A stretch of DNA of 26,217 nt from DATFLL01 sp035267785 (lineage in GTDB: Bacteria; Pseudomonadota; Gammaproteobacteria; DATFLL01): contig DATFLL010000054.1 of assembly GCA_035267785.1 (NCBI GenBank), forward strand, positions 1 to 26,217, written 5' to 3'. A program made the translations under genes and the position numbers. Shown one piece after another: positions 10,417 to 17,214 of the stretch (the first letter of the stretch is position 1; each line of letters starts with the position of its first letter). The notes beneath the pieces were generated by a model, which saw only the letters and a list, made by a program, of their open reading frames with translations, was not told where the DNA came from and did no database searches.

Positions 10417-10626
10417 ATGAGTTTCAGATTGATAGTGATTCTGTTCCTTTCCCTGATAGCCTTTGTGTTCATTCTCCAGAACGCCGCCGTGGTGGAAATA
10501 CACTTTCTTTTCTGGTCCGTTCAAATGTCCCGCTCGCTGTGGACGTTCGCCCTTGTCGCTGGCGGTGTCATAATCGGTTGGTTCCTGCACGGATATGTCA
10601 GGCATCGTTCGCGCAAAGTCATCTAG
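10417..10626 (+). CDS. LapA/YciS-like small inner-membrane protein
   Basis: This 69-residue protein has the LapA (DUF1049) layout: a first hydrophobic helix at about residues 5-20, the family pattern FILQNAAVVEIHFLFW, a second helix at about residues 40-59, and a short basic cytoplasmic tail (HRSRKVI). In E. coli LapA works with LapB in controlling LPS synthesis via FtsH/LpxC, but many LapA-domain proteins are uncharacterised. No lapB-like gene is adjacent here, so I do not give a gene symbol. A GGAG Shine-Dalgarno stands about 6 bases before the ATG. Confidence 0.8.
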   Translation: MSFRLIVILFLSLIAFVFILQNAAVVEIHFLFWSVQMSRSLWTFALVAGGVIIGWFLHGYVRHRSRKVI

Positions 10627-10826
10627 CAGCACCAGCGCGGCGAACGACCCCGTCGGGACACGACAACCGGGCGCCGACGCCAGGCCGGGGAGCTCGATGC
10701 CCGCAGACGGTTGGAGTGCTAAGCCTGGGAAAACATTGATGAATCCGGGCCGAGGTCGCCTCTTGGTCCAAAAACGCGTACTCTGTCAGTCTAGTCCACG
10801 TTGAATTCAAACAGAGAGCATTGCCC

Positions 10827-10988
10827 ATGGCCAAACCGAATTATTCGTTTGCGAAGCGTCAAAGAGAACTTGCCAAGAAAGAAAAGAAAGAGAAAAAGCG
10901 CCAGGCGAAAGCCGAGGCACGCCAAGAACAACCCGTTCCGGACGAGCAGCTGTCACAGCCGCCGGTGGATGAGTCGACCGAGGACTGA
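10827..10988 (+). CDS. 53-residue lysine/arginine-rich small protein
   Basis: An open frame of 53 codons begins MAKPNYSFAKRQRELAKKEK, continues with a highly basic helix-forming stretch to about residue 32 and ends in an acidic Pro/Glu/Asp-rich tail. The pattern PNYSF.KRQRELAKK occurs in small conserved hypothetical proteins of Proteobacteria, as I recall; their function is unknown. A GAGAG purine stretch lies about 9 bases upstream. The stop codon is immediately part of a Rho-independent terminator, which strongly supports a real, independently terminated gene. A nucleic-acid or ribosome-associated role would suit the charge pattern, but that is only inference. Confidence 0.75.
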   Translation: MAKPNYSFAKRQRELAKKEKKEKKRQAKAEARQEQPVPDEQLSQPPVDESTED

Positions 10989-11009
10989 ACGCCCGCAAGG
11001 CGTTTTTTT
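10988..11009 (+). terminator. Rho-independent terminator overlapping a stop codon
   Basis: AACGCC (10988-10993) pairs with GGCGTT (10999-11004) around a 5-base CGCAA loop and runs into seven Ts (11003-11009). The first A of the stem is the last base of the TGA stop of the 53-residue protein. This is a textbook intrinsic terminator in a very compact arrangement. Confidence 0.85.
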
Positions 11010-11386
11010 GGCGACTCCGGTGCCGCGAACGCTGTTCCTGTCATCGCGCCGATCACGCTATTGGGCATTGGCCTCGCGCACGTCGGTGGAGCCCACCGAG
11101 CGCTGTATCTTCCCGCCGTATTTCTGAGATTCGCGGGCCTGCCGAGTATCCGTTTCGGACTCGTCATGCAGAACAGGCCCGGCCCTCGCAGCGAGCCGTT
11201 GGCGGGTCGACCATCCAAGCCGAAGCAACCGACACAGGCGAACGAGGACTGAACTGCACGGTCGGCGCGGTGTCAATGATACCGACGGCCCGGGTCGACG
11301 CTGCAGCCGGGCTGGGTTTTCGCGACACCGCGCACCACTTGCCTCGCGGGCCGCGAGGAAGACTCCGATGCAATGGGAACAGGCCT
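11010..11386. other. Intergenic region without a supported gene
   Basis: Between the terminator and the YrhK-like gene are 377 bases with several short open frames. One frame at 11166-11252 encodes 28 residues ending in Asn-Glu-Asp, faintly like the tail of the preceding small protein, but it has no Shine-Dalgarno. I see no tRNA, repeat or clear promoter. The promoter of the downstream gene should be in the right part. Confidence 0.4.
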
Positions 11387-11665
11387 ATGGATGATACCAG
11401 TCAACTCGACAAGCCGTTGACCGTCGTGCTGGGTCACGACGAGATCGTGATTCGCCGCCGATACGAGACCGCCAGTATCGCCAACGACTTTCTGATTGCG
11501 CTGTGGTTTCTGGTGGGCAGCGTGATGTTTCTCTATCCGTCCTGGGAGCAGGACGGCGTCTGGCTTTTCATACTCGGCAGTGTCCAGTTTCTGATTCGAC
11601 CGACGATTCGTCTGGCGAGTCACATCCACCTCAAACGCATCCCTTCGAGCCAGTGGGAGGGCTGA
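11387..11665 (+). CDS. YrhK-like two-helix membrane protein
   Basis: This protein of 92 residues has a hydrophilic N-terminus, then RRRYETASIANDFLIALWF, which resembles the YrhK domain pattern (RYE...NDFL.G..F..GS). Two hydrophobic helices follow at about residues 34-52 and 57-71. The open frame continues upstream to 11270, but those residues are Arg/Ala-rich and not protein-like, and the ATG at 11387 has a GGGA purine stretch about 8 bases before it. Function is unknown for the family. It is followed closely (16 bases) by the SDR gene, so the two may be co-transcribed. Confidence 0.65.
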   Translation: MDDTSQLDKPLTVVLGHDEIVIRRRYETASIANDFLIALWFLVGSVMFLYPSWEQDGVWLFILGSVQFLIRPTIRLASHIHLKRIPSSQWEG

Positions 11666-11681
11666 GGGGCCGGGCGACACG

Positions 11682-12446
11682 ATGGACGAATCCAAGGTCG
11701 TACTGATTACCGGCGGCGCTCAGGGTATCGGCAAGGGTATTGCGCGGTATCTGCTCGAGCGGGGCGACGCCGTGACCATCACCGACATCGACGCGGAAGC
11801 CGGCCGGGAGTGCACGGCGGAGTTTGGCGACAGTGGCCTCTTTGTCTTTATCGAGACCGATGTGCGCCGCGAGGAGGCCGTCGCCGCCAGCATTCAGGAG
11901 GCAATCGCGCGCTTCGGGCGTCTGGACGGACTCGTCAACAACGCCGGTCTGGCCAGTCCGCATCGCGGTTCGCTCGAGGAGCTGCCGCTCGGCGAGTGGC
12001 AGCGGGTCATCGATACCAACCTGACCGGGGCCTTTCTCACGGCCAAGCACGCCGCGCCCCACTTGCGGCGTACTCGCGGTGCCATCGTCAACATCGCGTC
12101 CACGCGTGCCCTGCAGTCCGAGGCCGATACCGAGGCCTACTCGGCCAGCAAGGGCGGGTTGCTCGCATTGACGCATGCGATGGCGGTGAGCCTGGGGCCG
12201 GATATCCGGGTCAATTGCATCAGCCCGGGCTGGATCGACGTCAGCGAATGGAAGAAGCGTAGCGAGCGACACCCGGCCGATCTGCGCGAGGTCGATCACA
12301 CCCAGCACCCCGTCGGGCGCGTCGGGGTCCCGCCGGACGTCGCGGCGATGGCGGCCTTCCTGTTGGGCGAGGAGGCCGGATTCATCACGGGGCAGAACTT
12401 CGTGGTCGACGGCGGGATGACGCGCAAGATGATCTACGAGGAATAG
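11682..12446 (+). CDS. Short-chain dehydrogenase/reductase (classical SDR)
   Basis: This 254-residue NAD(P)-dependent oxidoreductase has the classical SDR motifs: nucleotide-binding TGGAQGIG at 10-17, Asp35/Asp37 after the second beta strand (suggesting NAD(H) preference), NNAG at 86-89, catalytic Ser140, and Tyr153/Lys157 in YSASK. The PG motif SPGWIDV follows, and the C-terminus DGGMTRKMIYEE resembles a glucose-1-dehydrogenase/YgfF-like subgroup. The substrate cannot be read from the sequence and the neighbours give no pathway context. The gene overlaps nothing and begins 16 bases after the YrhK-like gene. Confidence 0.92.
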   Translation: MDESKVVLITGGAQGIGKGIARYLLERGDAVTITDIDAEAGRECTAEFGDSGLFVFIETDVRREEAVAASIQEAIARFGRLDGLVNNAGLASPHRGSLEELPLGEWQRVIDTNLTGAFLTAKHAAPHLRRTRGAIVNIASTRALQSEADTEAYSASKGGLLALTHAMAVSLGPDIRVNCISPGWIDVSEWKKRSERHPADLREVDHTQHPVGRVGVPPDVAAMAAFLLGEEAGFITGQNFVVDGGMTRKMIYEE

Positions 12447-12571
12447 GCGGTGCGTCTTGCGGCCGTTCGCCGCCGGCGCTACTCTATGGTTGCGTGAAGC
12501 GGTATATGAAATACATTAAAACGGTGCGTGAATAGGCCGCCGACGCACGGCGGGCCGGGATGGAGTGCGAC

Positions 12572-12916
12572 ATGGTTCGACTGCAAAAGTCCGCGGGTGC
12601 CTGGGGCGCACCCCAGTTCAACGAGGTCCTGAAGGCCGAGCTGGAGTCCTTGGGCAAGGACGAGCTGCCGCTGCAGGAAGGCCTGTCCACGGGTAGCTAT
12701 GTCACCGACCACAAGCGCCAGGCCATGATCATCAGCGTCAACGACTGTGGTGAGCGGATCCGCGCCAAGGCGGGCATTTTCTATACCGGCATCCTGACCG
12801 GCTGCGCATGCGCCGACGATCCCACTCCCGTCAATGAAGAGAGCGAGTACTGCGAGCTGCAGCTCGACATCGACAAGCGCACCGGCGAGGCCGTCGTCGC
12901 GCTCGCGGCGGACTAG
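12572..12916 (+). CDS. Conserved-type hypothetical protein with CxC motif
   Basis: This protein of 114 residues is not a member of a family I can name. I chose ATG 12572 over 12560 because a GGAG sequence (12562-12565) stands 6 bases before it. The sequence contains Cys59, a CAC pair (Cys78 and Cys80) in the stretch FYTGILTGCACADDPTP, and Cys94 in EYCELQLDID, in a predicted alpha/beta fold without signal peptide or membrane helix. The cysteine cluster could bind a metal or act in redox chemistry, which is inference only. Codon use matches the surrounding genes, so it appears native. Confidence 0.7.
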   Translation: MVRLQKSAGAWGAPQFNEVLKAELESLGKDELPLQEGLSTGSYVTDHKRQAMIISVNDCGERIRAKAGIFYTGILTGCACADDPTPVNEESEYCELQLDIDKRTGEAVVALAAD

Positions 12917-13163
12917 CCCGGTTCCCACGCGCCTCGCTACCGCGAGACGGAATCTCCTTTCCCTGGCGAATTGCCGACGGTGCGCTATCGTTAAATAGAC
13001 GCCCCGGTCCGGATCCCCTCCGGTTTCCTGAAGCCCGCCGCCAGCTGGATCCCCGGCGCGTCATAAACCCGCCACAAAATCGATGCTTAGGCCGCCTTGA
13101 GCATTTCTTGAGGAGGCTCGGGCGTTGTCCCATATGCGGTGCCCGCCGCGAGGAGGAAAGGTC
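12917..13163. other. Upstream region of the carbonic anhydrase gene
   Basis: These 247 bases carry a 5 bp stem CTCGC/GCGAG shortly after the hypothetical gene without a T-run. An AT-richer patch around 12990-12998 could hold a promoter; TTGCCG at 12971 is a possible but poorly spaced -35. A strong GAGGAGGAAA Shine-Dalgarno closes the region just before 13164. Confidence 0.35.
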
Positions 13164-13745
13164 ATGAGTCAGGTTCTCGACGAAGTATTATCCGCCAATT
13201 CGAAATATGCCGCTGAATTCGGCGACAAGGCCAATCTGCCGATGCCCCCGGGCCGTCATTTCGCGATTCTGACCTGCATGGACGCGCGGCTCGACCCGGC
13301 CAAATACGCCGGTCTGGCCGAGGGGGACGCCCACGTGGTGCGCAACGCCGGCGGACGGGCCAGCGACGACGCCATCCGCTCGCTGGTGATCTCCTACAAA
13401 CTGCTCGGCACGCGCGAGTGGTTCGTGATCCATCACACCGACTGCGGTATGGAGACCTTCACCGACGACATCATGCGCGAGCTGCTGGCCAGCAGCCTGA
13501 AGACATCCACCGTCGATGCCAAGGGGTGGCACGACTCGGGCAAGGGCCCGGGGTCGACCGAGGGCAACTATATCGACTGGCTGACCATATCGGACCAGCC
13601 CAAGAGCGTCCTCGAGGACGTCACCCGAATCAGGAACCATCCCCTCGTTCCGGGAGACATTGCGATCTACGGCTATATTTTCGATTGCAAGAGCGGCAAG
13701 CTCATCGAGGTCCCGGAGGCGACCAAGGCCGGCAAGCCGCACTGA
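13164..13745 (+). CDS. Beta-class carbonic anhydrase
   Basis: This zinc enzyme of 193 residues interconverts CO2 and bicarbonate. The beta-class ligands are visible: Cys38, with Asp40 and Arg42 of the catalytic dyad in TCMDARLDP, His91 and Cys94 in HHTDCGM. The order and spacing match short beta-carbonic anhydrases of the soluble type found in many bacteria. The frame is open upstream to 13125, but the ATG at 13164 has an excellent GAGGAGGAAA ribosome site. No carboxysome or bicarbonate-transporter gene is adjacent, so a carbon-fixation role cannot be claimed. Confidence 0.93.
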   Translation: MSQVLDEVLSANSKYAAEFGDKANLPMPPGRHFAILTCMDARLDPAKYAGLAEGDAHVVRNAGGRASDDAIRSLVISYKLLGTREWFVIHHTDCGMETFTDDIMRELLASSLKTSTVDAKGWHDSGKGPGSTEGNYIDWLTISDQPKSVLEDVTRIRNHPLVPGDIAIYGYIFDCKSGKLIEVPEATKAGKPH

Positions 13746-13760
13746 ACGGGAAGAGAGCAT

Positions 13761-13791
13761 GCGCCCGGGCCGCGAGCTTGCGGCCCGGCGC
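13761..13791. terminator. Hairpin between convergent carbonic anhydrase and usp genes
   Basis: GCGCC-C-GGGCCGC (13761-13773) pairs with GCGGCCC-GGCGC (13780-13791) around a 6-base loop, with a single bulged C. The hairpin sits exactly in the 45-base gap between two converging genes and ends at the usp stop codon. It lacks a strong T-run on either strand (TATTTCT follows on the plus strand), so it may end transcription only weakly or protect 3' ends. Confidence 0.5.
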
Positions 13792-14231
13792 TATTTCTCC
13801 GCATGGACGATCAGCACGTCGCACGGCGCATGGTTGGATATGGCCATCGCGGTCGAGCCCAGTGGGGCCTTCGCATCGCGGTCGTGCGCCCCGACGACCA
13901 ACAGGTCGACCGGGTGTTGGCCGGCCCATTCCAGTATCTCGTGATTGGCCGATTTGGAGCTGATCAGGACCTCCTGCTCGGCGGCTTGAGTTCCGAGCTC
14001 GCGGGCGAGTTCCGCCAACTCCGCCTTCGCGCGCTCCATATAAAAGGTGGCGGGGTCGATATTCTCCGGCGGGATCGGGTTGACCGGAATGTCTTCCGGA
14101 AAATGCTCGACCACGTTCAACAGCGTCAGGGTCGCGCCGTCGCGCCCGGCCAGGGCCGCGGCGCGTATTGCGGCCACTCGGCTGTTCTTCGAAAAATCCA
14201 CGCCTACCACGATGCTTCTGTAGCCGGCCAT
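13791..14231 (-). CDS. Universal stress protein, UspA family
   Basis: This single-domain Usp protein has 146 residues. It begins YRSIVVGVDFS, the usual first strand of the fold, and ends with the fourth-strand pattern DLLVVGAHDRDA...GSTA...CDVLIVH. The ATP-binding Gx2Gx9G(S/T) motif is imperfect: Gly114 is followed by Asp117 instead of Gly, and the spacing to Gly125-Ser126 is shorter, so ATP binding is uncertain. The frame is open up to 14306, but the ATG at 14231 has GGGAGGG immediately upstream. An FNR/ANR-like site sits 81-94 bases before the start, suggesting induction under oxygen limitation. Confidence 0.92.
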   Translation of the reverse strand: MAGYRSIVVGVDFSKNSRVAAIRAAALAGRDGATLTLLNVVEHFPEDIPVNPIPPENIDPATFYMERAKAELAELARELGTQAAEQEVLISSKSANHEILEWAGQHPVDLLVVGAHDRDAKAPLGSTAMAISNHAPCDVLIVHAEK

Positions 14232-14311
14232 TGTTCCCTCCCTTTCGTGGGTTGCACACACGGCAGGTGCTGCCTGGGCTTCCATTGCAACGCAAAGCGC
14301 GCACAAAACCC

Positions 14312-14325
14312 CTGATCCAAGTCAG
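14312..14325 (-). promoter_or_regulatory. Candidate FNR/ANR-type site of the usp promoter
   Basis: CTGATCCAAGTCAG has the TGA-N6-TCA core of FNR/ANR boxes (consensus TTGAT-N4-ATCAA, with one deviating base at each end and one inside the right half). On the minus strand a -10-like TGCAAT lies at 14284-14289, and its centre is 32 bases from the centre of the box. That is the geometry of a class II activator site at -41.5. Usp genes are a known target class of FNR/ANR regulators. The site was found by eye. Confidence 0.45.
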
Positions 14326-17214
14326 TTAGTCCGCATTGGGCGGCTCGCCCAGCAGCGCGGCGACCGGAAAGTCGCTCAACAACGCTTCGATTTCCAATAC
14401 GGACCGCTCGCCGCGGCGGCTTGGAGCTACCCGCTCTCCCGTCAAGCTGTTTTGAAATGCCACGTCGGCGAATGCCTCGGGCAGCTCAAGGACCGTCTCG
14501 CTCCAGATCGAGGGCTCGGGCAGGCCTGGCGTTTCCTGCGCGCTGTCCTCGGCCAGACGGGCGTACCAGCGCGGCGCGCACACGAGCACGGCACGGCCTT
14601 CGTGTTGGCGGGTAAAGGCGACGATGTGCTCGGCACACGGACCTGCGGCGTCGAGCGCCAGATAGTCGCCGTGGATGAACAAACCGGGATGCTGTCTGCG
14701 CAACTGGAGCAGGCTATGCGTGAGGAAGAGTTTGGCGCGCCCGTCCTCCAGGGGTTGGCACAGGGCGCGAATCTCGGGCCCCCGGACGCGGATCGCCTGT
14801 GCGATGGGCAGTCCGCTGAGCATGGACTCGCAGTGGGCATAGTCAATCGGCCGCCGGTTGTCAGGGTCGACCAGATCGAAGCGCCACAGCTCGTTGCCCT
14901 GATAAATGTCGGGCACACCGGGCGCGGTCAGCTTGATGATCGTGCGGCTCAGACTGTTGAGCAGACCGACGGGGGCGATACGGGCCTGGAAGGCGAGAAA
15001 GTCGGTCAGGAAGGGATTGCGCTTGGGGTGGGCGAACAGACGTTCGATAAAACGGCGCACGCCCTGCTCGTAGTCCTCGTTCGGCGTCAGCCACGAGCTG
15101 TGTTCCTTTGCCTCGCGCACCGCCTTGATCATGTAGGCTTCGACGCGCTCTCGCAGGTGGCCCCGTTCCTCGTCGGAGACGGGATGGGGCGGCCATACGC
15201 CCAGCAGGGTCTGGTAGAGAAGATACTCGTCGTTACGCGACGGCACGCGCAGTCCGTCCACCTCGAGTTTCTTCGAGCGATTGACACGGCTCCAGCGGCC
15301 CACGTGCCGCCGCCACTCCTGGGGCAGCTCGGACAGCACATTGATGCGTGCGCGCACGTCTTCGCTGCGTTTGCTGTCATGGGTCGAGGTCGCCAGGAGG
15401 GTCGCCGGCCAGTGTTCCAGGTGTTCGCGGTTGAAAGCGTGCAGCGCGGCGGGCGAACGACCGTAGCTGCTCGGATCGCCGCCGACCTCATTGAGCGATA
15501 CGAGCCGGTGGTAGCGGTAGAACGCGGTATCCTCCACCGCCTTGGCCATCACCGGGGCGGTGTACTGCTGGAAGCGCAGGACGAACGCCGCCCGTTCGTG
15601 CAGTGCCGCCGGCGCGAGCGAGTCGCGTTCTTCGAGCAGCAGCTGCGTGCGAACGAAATCGAAGATGATCGGGTCGACGGTGGGTGAGCGCCGTTTGGCC
15701 TGTGCCACCGCCCAGTCGATGAATTGACGGTCCTCGTCGCGCGTCGCTTCGGTCGTGACATAGGTTCGGTAGACCGGAAAGCAGGCGGCGATTTCGGTCA
15801 GCGCCTCGCGCAGGCCGTTCAGGGTGTAGTCGCGCGTCTGGCGATCGCGCTCGGCGATCTTGTCGAGCATGTTGGCCAGCACCGTCAGCTCGCTGGACAG
15901 CTGGGTGCGGATGACCAGTTTCTTGCAGCGGTAGACCAGCTCCTCGTAGTCGGGCGCCTGGCCGATGAAGCGGGCATACAGGCCGTCGAGTTCCCGCTGG
16001 GACTGCGGCCAGACGAACAGGCCGTCGACCAGTTGGGAGAATTCATAGCCGGTCGTGCCGCGCACCGGCCACGCGTGCGGCAGGTGTTCGTAGTGGGCGA
16101 GCACCTTCTCGATCACGATGTAGGGTGGGTCGCCGGCACCGGCCCGGCGCATCGCCGCGTCCAGGCGCCGGTAATAGTCGAGGGGGTCGCGCAGGCCGTC
16201 CGGATGGTCGATGCGCAGGCCATTGAGCTGACCCTTGGCCACCAGCGTCAGGACCAGCCGGTGCGTCGATTCGAAGACCTCGGGTTGGTCCATGCACAGG
16301 CCGGCCAGGTCGTTGATGTCGAAAAAACGCCGATAGTTGATCTCGTCGGAGGCGACCTGCCAATAGGCCAGGCGGTAGGCCTGGGTCTCGAGCAGTCGGT
16401 GCAGGGCATCGAAGCTTGCGGGGCGTTCGGGTTTTCCGTTGAGCTGCCGGATGGCCAGATCCAGAGCCGCCCGCACGCCCGGGTGTGTCGCACACAGCGC
16501 CGCCAACCGGCGTTTGGCCTGGGCCGCCTCCTCGTCGCGGCGCCGACAGACCTTCGCTTCGGTGGTCGTGCGCGGCGGCAGCGCCTGAAAGGCCGCGATG
16601 ACCTTGTCCAGCTCTTCGGCGCGGTCGCGGTCGGACACCTCGCGCACCGCGCTGCCGAGGACCTGCGGGTAGGTCGTGGGGTCGAGCGGAAAACGGTGGT
16701 TGTGGTAGTGCACGCTCAGCTCGCCGCGAGCGGCGTCCACGCCAAGCACGAGCTCGCCGCGTTCGAGCACGGCGCCGTAGCGATCGCCGAGAAACGGCAG
16801 CAGGACCTTGCCGCGCAGCTCGTCTTTGACCGGGGCCCAGTCGATGTCGAAAAACGCGGCATAACGCGAGGCCGGGCCGTTTTCCAGCACGTCCAGCCAC
16901 CAGGCGTTATCGTCGCCGCCCACGCCCATGTGGTTGGGCACCAGGTCCAGAATATGTCCCATGTCGTGGCGTCGCAGCTCGGCGACGAACGCCTCGAAGT
17001 CCTCGCGGCTGCCCAGCTCGGGATTGAGGGCGTTGTGGTCGACGATATCGTAACCGTGGGTGCTGCCGCTGCGTGCCTTGAGATAGGGCGAGCAATAGAC
17101 GTGGCTGATACCCAGCGCGGCCAGATAAGGCACGACGGCGCGGGCCTCGCGAAAACCGAACCCGGCGTGCAGCTGGAGCCGGTAGGTCGCGGTGGGCACA
17201 GTCGGGGCGCTCAC
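14326..17214 (-). CDS. treY: Malto-oligosyltrehalose synthase
   Basis: TreY is a cytoplasmic GH13 enzyme that isomerises the reducing-end alpha-1,4 bond of malto-oligosaccharides or glycogen chains to alpha,alpha-1,1, giving maltooligosyl-trehalose. The 962 residues begin with TYRLQLHAGFGF and carry YCSPYLKARSGSTHGYDIVDH, the NHMGVGGDDNAWW stretch, the presumed nucleophile Asp336 in NGLRIDHPDGL and acid/base Glu369 in VIEKVL. The C-terminal part includes VPDIYQGNELW. The length is slightly above common bacterial TreY. It starts at GTG, overlapping the treZ stop by 4 bases (GTGA), which indicates translational coupling. Confidence 0.96.
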   Translation of the reverse strand: MSAPTVPTATYRLQLHAGFGFREARAVVPYLAALGISHVYCSPYLKARSGSTHGYDIVDHNALNPELGSREDFEAFVAELRRHDMGHILDLVPNHMGVGGDDNAWWLDVLENGPASRYAAFFDIDWAPVKDELRGKVLLPFLGDRYGAVLERGELVLGVDAARGELSVHYHNHRFPLDPTTYPQVLGSAVREVSDRDRAEELDKVIAAFQALPPRTTTEAKVCRRRDEEAAQAKRRLAALCATHPGVRAALDLAIRQLNGKPERPASFDALHRLLETQAYRLAYWQVASDEINYRRFFDINDLAGLCMDQPEVFESTHRLVLTLVAKGQLNGLRIDHPDGLRDPLDYYRRLDAAMRRAGAGDPPYIVIEKVLAHYEHLPHAWPVRGTTGYEFSQLVDGLFVWPQSQRELDGLYARFIGQAPDYEELVYRCKKLVIRTQLSSELTVLANMLDKIAERDRQTRDYTLNGLREALTEIAACFPVYRTYVTTEATRDEDRQFIDWAVAQAKRRSPTVDPIIFDFVRTQLLLEERDSLAPAALHERAAFVLRFQQYTAPVMAKAVEDTAFYRYHRLVSLNEVGGDPSSYGRSPAALHAFNREHLEHWPATLLATSTHDSKRSEDVRARINVLSELPQEWRRHVGRWSRVNRSKKLEVDGLRVPSRNDEYLLYQTLLGVWPPHPVSDEERGHLRERVEAYMIKAVREAKEHSSWLTPNEDYEQGVRRFIERLFAHPKRNPFLTDFLAFQARIAPVGLLNSLSRTIIKLTAPGVPDIYQGNELWRFDLVDPDNRRPIDYAHCESMLSGLPIAQAIRVRGPEIRALCQPLEDGRAKLFLTHSLLQLRRQHPGLFIHGDYLALDAAGPCAEHIVAFTRQHEGRAVLVCAPRWYARLAEDSAQETPGLPEPSIWSETVLELPEAFADVAFQNSLTGERVAPSRRGERSVLEIEALLSDFPVAALLGEPPNAD

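Noticed and set aside
11166..11252. 28-codon ORF ending Asn-Glu-Asp, perhaps a degenerate copy of the 53-residue gene
   Set aside because: It has no ribosome site, only the last residues are similar, and no basic helix is encoded.
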